A stretch of DNA of 64,000 nt from Taiwanofungus camphoratus (Eukaryota; Basidiomycota; Agaricomycetes; Polyporales; Taiwanofungaceae). The position numbers and the translations under genes are program-made. Shown piece by piece: positions 10,206-22,408 of this stretch (its first letter is position 1; each line of letters starts with the position of its first letter). The notes under the pieces were generated by a model that was not told the origin of the DNA, did not search any database, and worked only from the letters and a program-made list of their open reading frames with translations. Where the stretch lies: assembly GCA_003999685.1 (NCBI GenBank), contig CP021223.1, positions 806,001 to 870,000 on the forward strand, written 5' to 3'.

Positions 10206-12965
10206 ATGCCCATAGAGTTGACCAAGACAAGACCAATATCTATGATAAGGAGGAAGCAACAATTTTACGTTGATATTCCTCCTTCACCCCTGCATACGTT
10301 CCGTTCAAGCACTAGAACCGGTTCCTTTTCAGGGGATAGCGTCAAGGAGAACGCGCCACTGTTACCCTCGCATATGAACAGTGATAGCAGCATCACGTCC
10401 CTGAGCAGTGCTGGCTCGGCTTCGCGCAAACGAAAGCTATCCGACGCGTCGCGGAAGGCCTCGGGACGCGAGGAGCTTTTGAGTTCGAACTCGAAGAAAG
10501 CAAGGGCTACCCCCGACATTGTCGACAAAGGGAGGGGCTCGGCCGTGGTGAAATCTAAACCCAAACCCACAGAAAACAAGCGCCTCAAAACATCCATGAA
10601 GCCTGAAAACACTTCGGAGGACTTCCCGAATGGATTCTTCTATTGTCATCAGTGCAACAAGAAACGCGATACTTCGAGTGAGCCTCCTCCTTGATAATAT
10701 CTATTACTTAACATAATGCCAAAATAGTCGGTATTCAGTGTACACGCAAGGACCCCTCGTCTCGTGTCCAGAATTACCGCTGCAAGGCGAAATACTGCGA
10801 GCCTTGTTTGAGGAACAGATATGGCGAGAATCTAAATGATATTATAACTCACGGAACGGCTGGATACACCAAAAGAGACAAGGAGAAGCATGTTTCCGGA
10901 GAGGGCTTCTACTTTGAGTGCGTATATGCGCCCACGTCGCTCTCGTTCACTCTTCTGATATCTTTCCAGGTGTCCGAGATGCAGAGGCACATGCAATTGC
11001 CGCAATTGCCGCAAGGCCCTAGGCCTTGAGGCCACCGGGTTAGATTTGAGCTTTTGTGGCGTTATACCGTCTGACTTTTGGACATTATCAGGAATCTAAC
11101 CTTGCTTGCTCGTAAAGCAGGGAAGGAGTCGGCGGCTCAATTTTTAACTGATGATCCCAAGGTCATTGTGAGTGCCTTTCTCATAATCTTTGTCTCGCTC
11201 ATTGACTCGTATCTAGGGCATCTTGCCTGGCAAAGGCCAACAGGTAGTGCCGGAGAAGAAGCCAAAGATGCGAGAAACGAAGGATACTACAGCATTAACT
11301 GTGGCATCCACATCGTCGCGTAAAGCGGCAGGTCCTATCAAGCGTCCACCACGAGTCAAACCGAAGGACAACGCTGCATCAAAAGTGCGTGCTGCGAAAG
11401 TGAAACCTGCCTCTGTGCCTAAGCAATTGCCGAAGCCTACTTGGACTCGCGTCCCCACGACACTGGCACAGGATATCGTTGAAGTGCGCATGCACATTCG
11501 TGAATTCGTACTACGGTTCTCGACCATCTTGGATATTGGGAAGGGACATCTCGAGGAATTGGAAGAGCTCACTGCAGCGAGTGGGTACTCTAGAACGCAA
11601 GCAGACGATGAGGATGAAGATGAAGATTTGGTGCCATGGGTGAGTGAGCCGTGCGTCAAGGCCATCATTCTCGGCCTTCTGGCTATCATCGCCGAGGATT
11701 ACAGCGACGCAATATCTAAGGTGATCAGGGATGCGATGAAGGAGATCCGCGCATGTGGTGCCAACCTCAATCGGATATGGTCGGCACTCGTCTCGTTGCG
11801 TAACGCGCTACACTCAATTCCCATCCCGACTTCCTTAACCTTCCCTGATCCGCTTCCCCCGCCTGCAACGACCACTTTCCGCAGTACTCGTAGCGGTGCT
11901 CAAGGCAGGAGTACGGACTCTAGCGTGTACGTCGCAAATTCTGCACAGCTGGTTCATGTTATTGCAGAGCTTGTGGAATCGGCAATACAAACTCAGGCAG
12001 TGAGAGATGAGATTGATCGAGGCACCGCCCAGGAGAAGGAGCTTGGACGGGAAGTAAAGGAAGCGATCGCAGCCGAGAACGCCAGATGGAAGGGCTCGAA
12101 AGCCTCAGGCTCGAAGGTCGGCACGAAAGCTGAACGTGCTGCACACAATCAGACTTTGCAAGATTTCGAACATGCCCATCGCATCGGTCAGGCCAACTGC
12201 ATTCCACGATTCACGCCCTTGGGTCAAGACCACGAGGGTAGAGTATACTATGCGATGACTCCCGGGCCGGGCGAGAGGGAGGCTGCGCTGCGGCTGATAG
12301 CCGGCAAGGGTGGGAAGGTGAAGATCAGCAGGAGGCGAGGAGGCTTTTCCAAGGACGACAGAAAGAGCATGCGCTGGTGGTCTTGGTTCATAGCTGTATG
12401 GGGACGTATGCCCGAGGGCGCTTTGCAGGCGAAGGACGATGACGACTCGGAGGAAGATGAAGAAGACGAGAATGAGGATGCTGATGCTTGGTGGGGTTTC
12501 TGGGATCCGGAGGAGATCAGGAGAGTTGCGGAATGGATCGCGATGAAGTGCGAGCTGGAAGATGGCGAGTCCGAGCGTCGAGGCAGTGCTGCTTCCGCCA
12601 TGGACAAGGGCAAAGGGGTAGAAGGCCGCTCCTCGATAGCAAGCTCCACCTCGAGCAGAAACAGTGGACCTGACCCGCGTGAACCTTCGCCATTGTCAGA
12701 TATTTCCTCGGATGAAGGGGACGATCAAGACAGCAGTGATAGCGATCCAGAGGGCAATGATGCCCTGTACGAAGGCATACGGACCGACAGTAATGGCAAG
12801 CCCTTACCCACCCAGCACGAACTTCACAACCTTGTCAAGGGCCTCGAGGACTATGCAGCTCTGCTTCAGTGGAGAATCCAGCGTGTGGCTGGAGATGGTA
12901 ATGCCGAGAATAACAAAGGTTCCGGTGTTACGACCTCTGTGTCTGCTCAGAAGTTCTACGGTTAG
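10206..12965 (+). CDS. CDCA7-like protein with zf-4CXXC_R1 zinc finger
   Basis: This is a nuclear zinc-finger protein. The N-terminal 130 residues are basic, Ser-rich and disordered (MPIELTKTRPISMIRRKQQ). Exons 1-3 encode the cysteine cluster FYCHQCNKKRDT, IQCTRKDPSSR, YRCKAKYCEPCLRNRYGE and FECPRCRGTCNCRNCRKALG, the 4-CXXC-R1 domain of CDCA7 and related proteins. In animals CDCA7 recruits the remodeler HELLS/LSH. The large last exon (from about 11218) has a helical region (VEVRMHIREFVLRFSTIL) resembling a DDT-type domain, then YTKR-like basic and acidic (EDEEDENEDAD) low-complexity stretches and a C-terminal helix. About 820 residues. That it works with a HELLS homologue is inference from the family. 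Confidence 0.85.
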
Positions 12966-13184
12966 GAGACGGGGTGCACATCTGTTTCTGATGATATTCA
13001 ATAGAGTTATACCGTCTGCTAAAATACACCTAGTCTCAGAATCTTACTGTACAATTACGTTTGAGTACATTCTACTGTGCTAATAGATATACATACACTG
13101 ATTGCTAGCTCATTCGCGTTAACTGTACGTAGAAAACAGTAAATCAGGAGGACAAGACCCGAATGGCGTTACAATGCATAGTCC

Positions 13185-13806
13185 TCAGGAGCATTGGCGG
13201 ACAACAATGGCTGCAAGCTCATTCGGGTTGATAGGGCGCTCGATGCATTTAGACAACCTTTGTGCTAGGAGCGTGGCCAAAACGTGCTTACACTACATAA
13301 AATCCCAGAAATATTGTCAATATCTAGGATGATACGGCTGAAAAGAAGGTACCGACCATCAGTTGCGATTCAGAAGATAACACGGAGTACGCAAATGCAG
13401 GACATGTGCAATAAAAATGGACGGAAGAGCCTGGGTAGAATAGGTCGGGGAATACAGTGTACGATGCAGTGGAGCCAAGCACCTCGTATTGAACTCGGCC
13501 CCACGGCGTGACATATTTGAGTACTACAACACCAGCCAACAAGTGAGCCTGACGAAATCTAGGAGGCCACGAGCAACACAGCATGAATATACTGAATTTA
13601 CTGACCGCTGTCGCGATCGACGAGGTCCAAAGCAGCGACGAGAAGGGTGTCTGGGAGGAACAAGCGCAACTTCTCCAATGACTCATTTACTGTATATATG
13701 GTGGTCGGGAGGTGAACAGGCTTCAATTTGGGAGACACTTACTATTGTCATGTTGGACAGAGGTGATGACAGCCACACCTAGAGTGGATACTTCGGGCCG
13801 TACCAT
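13185..13806 (-). CDS. SWS1: SWIM-type zinc finger protein, SWS1/ZSWIM7 homologue
   Basis: SWS1/ZSWIM7 is a subunit of Shu-type complexes that assist Rad51 in homologous recombination. The chosen start gives MVRPEVSTLGVAVITSVQHD and splices to ESLEKLRLFLPDTLLVAAL. After LVDRDS a second intron precedes YVTPWGRVQYEVLGSTASY. The SWIM zinc ligands are visible as C-x-C (CTCPAFAYSVLSSESQLM) and, across the last intron, C-x-H (CKHVLATLLAQRLSKCIERP). The product is about 140 residues. The gene is divergent from TRM11 with a 263 base shared promoter. The tract between AsyTVF and the first Cys is slightly longer than I expect, so a small extra intron is possible there. Confidence 0.88.
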
Positions 13807-14069
13807 CCTCAAAGGCGAGAAAAATAACAAGTTGTGTCTTCTTCGCAATGGGTGTTTTAGCACATCAAGCTGAGATTTGGCTGGATTGATTCAAGCCGTT
13901 CGCAGCACGACAAGATCGACACCTCGATTTAGTTCAACTCGGAGCCGGTGGCGGGCGTTGTTTGATTCCAAGGCCGTTGACAAACATTCGCTGACTTTGA
14001 AAGTCTACCTACTAACTCATACTAGATAGTCCGAAAACCTTGACGGATGAATCAATACTGGCTGCACAC

Positions 14070-16032
14070 ATGCAATACCTATTCGTGTTCGCTCAGGCCC
14101 ACGAAGACTTCAGGTATCCAGAGTTACAGTCGATATCAGAACTCCATGGTTTCGAGATAATCTTTCTGTCCTGTCGAAGAACTTGATAAAACTAGGCCAT
14201 TTTTGGTCCTAGAGCTCGAAAGTGAAGAGCATGCCAAACTCTTGGCGAGAAGATGCATCCTCGTAAAGTAAGAGTTATGCTCTGGCATCGTGTGCGTCTC
14301 ACTTAACATATCGATCATAGATATGTTTGCGAATTCTATGCCCGCGGTGTCACATATAATGAAGTGCACGAGCGGAATCGCGCTCTCGAGTGGCGATGGT
14401 CCCGGTATATCGAAGATACATCGTTCAAATTTGTTGTGACTGCGTACAATCACTCGATCCCGCAATGGAGGCAACGCGACGTCGTTGAGAGCTTCTCATA
14501 CATGAATTTCCTTGGCAAAATTGACATGAAGAATCCAGATATCACCATGATGTGTTTTGAAGAATGTACGCAATCGTTTCTCATAAGATATTATATATGC
14601 TTTCATTGAAAGCATATTTCTACCCGTTCCCCAGATCTCGACAAACATGGCACTACTCGCGAAAGACATGAAGGCGACGGGAACTTCAGGGAGGTGTTCT
14701 TCGGGAGGTTGGTACGTTCTTGCGAATGGGTGATGTGGATAGCACTGTTATCCTTTTGTTACTCAGGTCTTCAGAATGACATTATTTCAATATTTGTAGA
14801 TCGAGGAAGGATCGGCACGTCCTTTAGTCAAGAAATTTGATGTGAAGAAAAGGGTGTATTACGGGAATACTAGTATGGAGGCGGAAATATCTCTACTGAT
14901 GGCAAATCAAACTCTTGTAAGTCTCCCTTACATCACCGGCATAAGATGGGAAAGACCCGTTGATGTGCCTCACATAATAGGCGGCTCCAGGCAAACTTAT
15001 CTATGACCCCTTCATTGGTACTGGAAGCATGGCATATGTAAGCAATCGACACCTTCTTTTCGGAACAGCTACTAAAATGAAGATTGACAAGACCACTGCA
15101 CATTTTGGAGCATTCGTCTTCGGATCAGATATCGACGGCCGGCAAATGAGAGGCAAGGGTATGTAGCATGTAACACTAGAAGTCAATTCTGTCGTTGACC
15201 CACAGCATACAGCCACGCAACCAGGAATTATTCGTGCTGCCTCGCAATATAATGTTGCAGACCGCATAGTCGACCTGTGCACCTTCGATGTGACGCACAA
15301 CCCATGGAGATGTGGAAATCTGTTTGACGCCATCGTCACTGACCCGCCTTGTGCGTTGCGCTAGCCTTCCATCAGTGATAGGAGCTTACGGGTGGTTTCA
15401 GATGGTGTGAGAGCGGGTGCCAAGCGACTGGGAAGGAAGAGCAAGCCTGAAAAGGTTCCGCAGGAGCCAAGATCTACGCAGAGTGCAATCTTGAACCGCC
15501 CGTCAGTGCTGTAACGTTGTACAGTCCCAGCATTGATTTGCATTACTAATGCATGCATGTTGCACCAGAGATGATGGTCCGTACATCCCACCGACGAAGC
15601 CGTACGAGCTCTCAACGCTGGCATCGGATCTTGTCATGCTCGCGCGATATATGTTGAGACCTCGCGGACGGCTCGTGTTCTTTTTGCCAACCGTGACAGA
15701 TGAATACGAAGAATTGGACGTCCAATCTATGCTCTGTGAGGGCATGGAAATTGTCGCCAATTCGCTCCAGAATTTTGGGTCCTGGGGACGCAGGGTACGT
15801 GTAAGCTTCGTATTCGAATGAAGGATGTTAATGTCTTCATCACTTGGGACAGTTAATAACACTTCGCAAGACCACGTCGAAATGTTACCCCCCGCCGCTC
15901 TTTAGTTCTCCAGAAAGGCAGGGAGAAGGTAGTGTACACGTTCCTGCACATAGGGATTTTCGCGAAAAGTACTTCCAGGGTTTCAAGAAACACGAGACTG
16001 ACTCATGGGCGGAAAAGCATGATACAGGTTGA
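14070..16032 (+). CDS. TRM11: tRNA (guanine(10)-N2)-methyltransferase catalytic subunit Trm11
   Basis: Trm11, with Trm112, methylates N2 of G10 in tRNAs. The N-terminus MQYLFVFAQAHEDFRYPEL starts the THUMP-containing part; exon 2 has VCEFYARGVTYNEVHERN. The methyltransferase core follows: KLIYDPFIGTGSMAYA (SAM motif I), GSDIDGRQMRGKG, and DPPYGVRAGAKRLG (catalytic D-P-P-Y, restored by splicing across 15350-15401). The C-terminus ends KHDTG then TGA. There is an oddity in exon 1: the frame beginning at 14070 runs into TGA at 14184, while the family sequence continues as ELDKTRPFLVLELESEEHA one frame over, with the switch inside 14161-14183. This is a one-base sequence error or a real frameshift in a host gene. 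Confidence 0.88.
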
Positions 16033-16234
16033 TACGAAGCCTCTGTAAAGCGGAAGAAATGATTACTAATATTATTATGTAAACGCTACATGATGTAAGG
16101 TAGAAAAAAGAGGTATTGGCAGAATGCTATCAAATCGACGGTAAGACTGACAACGGTACGATACGAAGAGATGATAAACGAAGATCGAGTAAATACTTGT
16201 GTAAAGAGCACAATCTGGGTACCACAATTTTATA

Positions 16235-19200
16235 TCAAGCGTTCTGATTACCAATGAAACGGGCAGTGGCAGCAATACGGAAGTTCAGAGGCACGACAGT
16301 ATGCCTAGAACATAATATAAGTAAGATCACGGAGTGACCGTATCAAGACTTACTCGTAGTACTTCTGCACGCCGTCACCAGCCATGACCAAGACATCGCC
16401 CTATTGCAGGTGGGGATCAGGTGGGTCAGAATGGATTTTGATAGACACTTACATGACGAAGAAATAATGTAAGCGCATTCCTGCTAGATCCTCTGCCCGA
16501 TTCGTTTGAATACTGAGTATGCAGGCGAAAATGCATATATGCAGAAGAACCCAGCGACAGAGACGCCACAACTGGACCTAATCCTCGTTCGCTATCGCTA
16601 TGGAACTAGGGCGCCACTCGATCAATACAAGAGCCCGATGGGTAATTGGTTCTTCCATACCGCCATTTTTTGCTTCTCCATGTAGCTCGCGCTGAGAACT
16701 TCATTAAAAGGAGATGGCATTCCTAGGGCGTTTTTCATTCTCCTTTCGATCAATGCTAGGGCATGGCGAACAGCGGTCGGTGCAGACTCCCATGGGACCG
16801 TGTTGTCGGTTCCACCCACATACTAGAAGATCGTGAGCTTCGCACAAAGCAAGCGATAGGTCAGTACCTGATAAGGCTCGCCAGCTGCGTTTAAATAAGG
16901 CAGGTCAGGGCAAAAACTTTGGTGGGTTGAAACCAAGAGGATTCTTACAGTTTTGGGAGAAGTAATTGGTCAACAGAGTCCCTCTGCCTAAGTTTCTACA
17001 TTAACACTGGAAGCGCCATCAGCGAAAAAGACAAACATTTATGCTGAATAATCAGGTGAGAAACTCAATAACTGAAAAAGAATATGAAACATACGCTTCT
17101 CAGAGGCCATCTTCGGAACAGAAGTTTTCCATTCGCTGCCTGTTCTTGATATTCCTCGAATATTGTGTTGGCCTCACTATTTGCGAGAGGATTGCCGGTT
17201 ATCAAGAATATGCGACCGCTGCAAAAACAAGTTAGACAGACTTCGATAAGCTGCAGCAAATCAAGCCCATAAAATGACCTCACCGGTTCTGCGGAAGGAT
17301 GTACGAATAGTAGGCACCGTATCCCTTGCCGTAGTTATACAGCTGAGCGGAAGAAACGATTATGCCTGCGGTGTTGTGAAGAAGTTAGCTATAGGAAACT
17401 TTCAAACTACATGCAATTTACCGGAGTCTACCGCAATACAATGATTCAGAAAAGCATCGGGCCCCTTTTGCCGCCAGAACTCTTTCGGCTCTCGCCGTCT
17501 CCCGGTGACTTTATGAGTTGTCTTAGAAAAGGACTACGCATAAGATCAATAAGTAGCTGCAAGAACCTGCTCACCCCACAATTTTGACACTCCCAATGTT
17601 CCCATTTATATCTGGAGGAATCAGTTAATAGCTCCAGCGCCGAAATTGACATCTCACCTACTAGACAAACGCCCACACTGAACGCAATGCCACCCCTTGC
17701 AGAACACTCGGCTGGTTGTGATACCGTCCAATACCTTTGTTACAGGCAAAGGTGGTCGCAGGTCCTCTAACTTGTCATGATTACAGCCAAGCATGCAGAG
17801 GAAACTTGCCGCGTATTCAAGATCCTGGTACTGGACAGAGTTCTTGGTCTTCCAGAAAGCAACACATCTAGGTTGCAAGCACATCCAGCCCTGCGCATAC
17901 ACTATGGGCGACATGGTATTACATTTGGGGCATTTCCAATGTGTTTGATTGCAACTCGTAGATCTGATGGTCACTGCTCAGGGCTGTACATTATATTTTG
18001 ACGATGTGGGACTCACTCGGCGGAGACTGGTTGCATTTCATAGGCTGTAATTCAGGCTATTGAGACCGAAAAATTACACAAACAGGAGGAGACACACCGT
18101 TGCAATTGACTGATGAATCAGGCTGCGTATCTTGTGTTACAGTATATACCATACATGAGCGTGCAGTAGACAAATCCTTGGATGATACGTACTGCTACAA
18201 GAAAGCTCAGATGATATCCACCACGGCTTTCCTTGCTGTTCACACCAATGGAACGCGAATTTGTATCTGACGACATATCCTCGGGAATTCTGAGCTGGTT
18301 GACGTTCGGCTAGAAAGATGAATATCGTCAATAATACGTGATTATCGTCATGATGCAAGGCAACATACCCCACGCGTGCGCGATGTGATAGAATCCCAGT
18401 ACAACATACGTATATCCATCTGCAGCCAGGTCAAAGGGAAAGAGACTATACTTGTCATCAACTAAGAGCGCGATCGGACGTTGCAAGGCGCAAGTATTCA
18501 GCAAAGCTCGGACAGACTTGTCATCCGCTAGTTGATCGTCGGCCTCGTGCTGTTCGGAATGACCCTCACGAGTATGCAGGCTTTCAGCCTTTCCACCGCT
18601 GTAGTCATCCGGGATCAGTATTCAGCATACAAGCGTGATTGGCACCACATACCCATGCGAAATGATTAAACGCCCATCGTGAGCAAATATATCCCGACTA
18701 CACGTCGTCAGTCACAGGAAGAGGGAAAAGTTGACTGGACAATCTCAAACTCACCTTGAGGAAAATGCGCTCAACAGGTAACCTTTAACCATATCCTTCA
18801 AGAAATACACGCCACCTTGATAACTTCTGAACCAGTCAAAAGACTCGCAAACCTCCTGTCTTGACTACACGGCGTTTAACATATAGCACGATAAAATGTT
18901 ACTGACGGCACTGACCTGCGCCCAGATTGGTGGTTTGACGGGCAACCGAGGCCTTCTAGCTTGCGCGTGGACTACAGGAGGGACATACGCAGGAACGTCC
19001 CCAGGTGGAGCGACCAATAGAGTGTTCTCCTCTCCAGTCAGTGAGGATTGTGAGGTCAATGCCTCTTCCACTGTAATATCGTCATCACTCGAATCTGCCC
19101 ATCGGTCTTGGAAGTCAGCATCGTCTTCGTCTTCCCAATCGCTTGTAACACCTGCGGTCTCCGCCTTCTGCATCTGAGCCTCAACAGCAGCTTGACGGAT

Positions 19201-21310
19201 AACGGTGTCAACATCGGTAAGAGTCAAATGTTGCTTAGACCTCTTGTCAAGCTGTGCTGGCATATTTGTGAGTGGTGTTCGCTTGTGAGGTGTGTGACGT
19301 TTTGGTAGTTTAGCTATGTCACGATGTGTGGAATCAGCTGTCGTCTCTTCTAAGAACGAATGCTGGTCAGAAAGGCCTTCAAATGCAGCTCGAGAGCGCT
19401 TGCGCGCCGCACGAGACGGCAATGTTGTAGTTAAGTTTGATGCGTTGTGTGTACCACCCTGCACGACCGCCGGGGACCTAGCACGCTTCGGAGACTCTGG
19501 GCTCAGATGCAAAGACCCATGGCTCAAAGGCTCACCAAGCACCCGTGCCGGGCGACGTGTGTGTCTGTCACGATCCGCATCTGGCTGCAACTCAACCTGC
19601 TGCAGCCGAGCGGACCCCCTGCGCTGGTTCTCTGGAATTACTGGCTTCATCATCATGACAGATGCTAAGGTTCCACGAGTCTCCTCCGTGTTGCAGCGGC
19701 TGCACTTTGCTGGTCGACCGGGATGTTCAGGAACGCACTGCTTCGAGCGTTTCCCGCGTATCGTGCTTGCGGGACTTTTACCCTTGGAAGGGTAATTCGG
19801 TGGCACTTTCAGACTGTCTCGTGAACTAGTATTCAACTCGTGGGCCATCCTGCCGGTCGCGACTGGCTCCTGCCCTATAGGACTGCTGACCACAGCCAAC
19901 GATGAAACATCAACCTGTGGCGCAGGATGGAAATCGTTCAAGCTATCGTGGACATGAGTAGTGGTGGATGTCTTGGTCTTCTTCATACATGGCATGGATT
20001 GTACCTTCGCTCTCGTGGGCAACTGCTTCCGCGAATCACTTTCACAGTCCGAACTTGAGTTCTCAGATATGTTTAAGTAGCCTCGACGAAGGTGTTCTTC
20101 GTGTTTATTCTCCATCTGCATTATCTTTGAGAGGTTTTGCACATTAGACGCAGTCCTACGCGGACGCCTTAAGTTACCCGACACCGCATTGTTTACGTCT
20201 TTCTGAATAGATGCTTCAGGATCCGGACATTCAGTTGGAAGCTCCGGATCAATGGATGTCTCGTCGGATGAGAGCTCGGTGAGGGAGGTCAATTCATCAT
20301 CACAGACGCCTTCACGTGACCGTATAACGGCGGCGGCGGAGCAGGTATCATGACCTGAAGGAGACGGTGGCGACGATCCGGATGGGAATTCGGATACAGC
20401 TTTTCGTTTGTATCCTGCCAATTTGTTTCGGGTGGTCTCATGGACCAAGGCGACCTCTGGAACCATTAAAGCCCTTGAAGTCTTGTTTGTGAACGCTAGA
20501 AACTCCTCTTGGTGACCGCTAGGCCCATCAGAGGTTGAACGATGACGTGCTATCTCGGGTGGACTGTCGAGATGGAGAGTGGTCGCATTAGTGTCATCTG
20601 CGCTACCACGCGTTGTGTTTCCATTCTCTTCAGGCTGAGGTAGAAATATGATTGTATCTCGCACCAGTAGCTCAGTTGAAGGAACGGCAATCGCGATAGG
20701 TGCATCATCCTCTTCCTGGCTCGCCTCGGCGTCATAGGCATCATCAGGAGTATGCCTCTTGCGTAAGCTTTTACCAGAACGCCTGGGATGCTGCGTGGAC
20801 GGTAAGGAGTTAGCGCCTCGTCCAGTCGACACCTTCGTGCCTCCGACGCATCGACCACCTTGCTTCCTAGGACGCCTGTCTCTGTATCCACGGACTGCCT
20901 GTTCCCTTTGTAGAAACTGTCTGGCTTCAGTTTCTGACTTTTTAATGTTTCTCTCAAAGGAACCTAAGAAGAGTTTCCAGTAGAATTCGATAAAAACGTG
21001 AAGCTCATCTGTGTCTGCGGATAGTTGGACTTCGGCGTGCGATGCCTGTCCTGGGGTCAGAGGGAAAGCTAACTGTAGCCAAGCGCTGACTGCAGCTTGC
21101 TGGATGACCGGTCAGTAATCGAGAGAGTGCAATTGCAGAAGACCGTTCTTAAAGACGTACATTATCGTCCGAGTGGTTGAAGCCTTCGGCAATGATCGCG
21201 TTCCAGTTGACGGATCTGCTCGGTTTACTGTTGCGTCGTATCTCGAAGAGGCTCAAGAACGGCTCGTCCTGGAGAACATTCTTGTCATACACGTGTTGCG
21301 GTAGCCTCAT
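16235..21310 (-). CDS. AlkB-like 2-oxoglutarate dioxygenase with zinc-binding cysteines (Agaricomycete type)
   Basis: This is a predicted protein of over 1000 residues. A small N-terminal domain (from MRLPQHVYDKN, start 21310) contains PFLSLFEIRRNSKPSRSVNW and IEFYWKLFLGSFERNIKK. A 650-residue disordered Ser/Arg-rich exon follows, open to an intron after KPPIWAQ near 18917. Then come SRQEVCESFDWFRSYQGGV, a conserved domain with KDMVKGYLLS and RLIISHG, and two Cys clusters: CPKCNTMSPIVYAQGWMC and CKGWHCVQCGRL...WECQNCG. The C-terminal AlkB fold shows the HxD pair in FHSDSERGLGPVVASLSLG, EVLSASYMEKQKMA, distal His in EHTVVPLNFR and the 2-oxoglutarate Arg in FRIAATAR. Fe(II)/2OG chemistry on alkylated or methylated nucleic acid or protein is the family role; the substrate is unknown. 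The N-terminal join is the least certain part. Confidence 0.8.
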
Positions 21311-21661
21311 TCTCAGATTTGCGCGGTGCACTAACTTAGTGATTGAATGACACTGAGAGAGAGAGCGTACGTAGTCTTGTTGTGTACATATTTGTGCAAT
21401 CAAGAACTCGGGAAGAAATTGTCCAGAGCTTCGGATTCTACTAATATGCCCATGTGTGTGATAGTTCAAACCAGCGTCAGAATAAATGATAGCGCTAGAG
21501 ACAACTAAGTAGTAAGGGCGGCACGCTCGAGCTATCCACGACGATAAACCGCATGTAATGCTTTCGCCGCACAACGTACGGTTAGCACTTCCGAGAGATG
21601 TTTTCAGTGTGGAATTGCAAATCTACACTACATGTCATCATGAGATGCACCTCGCACGCAC
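21311..21661. other. spacer between ATP synthase delta and the AlkB-like gene
   Basis: Both neighbours are on the minus strand, so this DNA must hold the delta-subunit 3' UTR and the AlkB-like promoter. A minus-strand frame of 141 codons covers it (up to 21574), but only its last part, after 21310, looks like protein. Confidence 0.4.
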
Positions 21662-22322
21662 TTACTTGCTGAGAGCGTGCTGCAATGCTTCGTATACGTC
21701 GGCTTCTATACGGGCCTCCAGCTTGTCCTCTTCCGATCCATTCCCCCCTGCAACCCTCAACGCCTCCTGAAGGTTGGCACGAACAGCCTATCGGAACGCG
21801 CGGTGACAAAACTGAATTACAACGACATCACGAAGAACGTACCTCTGCGGAGAATTCATCCAGTGGTGCAGCCTCGACAGCGTTGATAGTAAGCTTGTTG
21901 TTGGGATGCACAGTGGCAAATCCACCAGAGACTGCAGAGGATAGTGTGTAAGAGGTAGGTGCAAACTGCTGGGAGGGAGGCCATACCAAACCACTTTTTC
22001 GACGCATTGCCGGCTTCGATCACCTCAACGACACCAGGACGGAGAGGCTCGATTGACGGAACATGGTTTGCGAGGATACCCATGTCACCGGTAGCAGCAG
22101 AGATGTTCACTTGGACCACATCCGTCGATTTGAAGATGGACTGAGTGACGAGCACATTAGTCTCGAAGTGACTGTCGCAAAAATAATATTCGAACAAACT
22201 TGGTGAGGAAGGACCAGAGAGAGCTTAATCTTATCAGCGACCTCTGCATAGCCGCGTCTGCCTAGCGCAAATGTCCTAGGTGCCCTCCGGGCTGCAGAAG
22301 ATACGATACGAAGCGTAGACAT
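21662..22322 (-). CDS. ATP16: mitochondrial ATP synthase subunit delta
   Basis: This is the delta subunit of the F1 central stalk (bacterial epsilon homologue). It begins MSTLRIVSSAARRAPRTFA, a typical Arg-rich mitochondrial presequence, then YAEVADKIKLSLVLPHQ. After an intron, SIFKSTDVVQVNISAATGD and MGILANHVPSIEPLRPG form the beta-sandwich. GGFATVHPNNKLTINAVEA follows another intron, and two more exons give the C-terminal helices ending EALQHALSK then TAA. About 165 residues, as expected. A CACGTG site lies 81 bases upstream of the start codon. Confidence 0.95.
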
Positions 22323-22402
22323 CGAGCTTGTTCTGGTGAAGACCGTTTGCTACGACGAGTGTGAGCTGGTCATCGGAGGCTGCCGGGACGTGGTGACACG
22401 GT

Positions 22403-22408
22403 CACGTG
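22403..22408. promoter_or_regulatory. CACGTG E-box upstream of ATP synthase delta
   Basis: GTCACGTGCG lies 81 bases upstream of the ATP16-type start codon and matches the TCACGTG upstream of TIM17. Position and recurrence suggest a shared bHLH input to mitochondrial genes; this is inference. Confidence 0.4.

Noticed and set aside
14140-14170. A 31 base GT..AG segment that would restore the TRM11 frame if removed.
   Set aside because: Too short for a basidiomycete intron, and it would delete the conserved GFEIIF segment.
20830-20832. GTG at this place as the start of the 655-residue exon of the AlkB-like gene.
   Set aside because: The frame stays open and protein-like upstream (KKSETEARQFLQREQAV) and splices to an exon with an ATG at 21310; nuclear genes rarely start at GTG.
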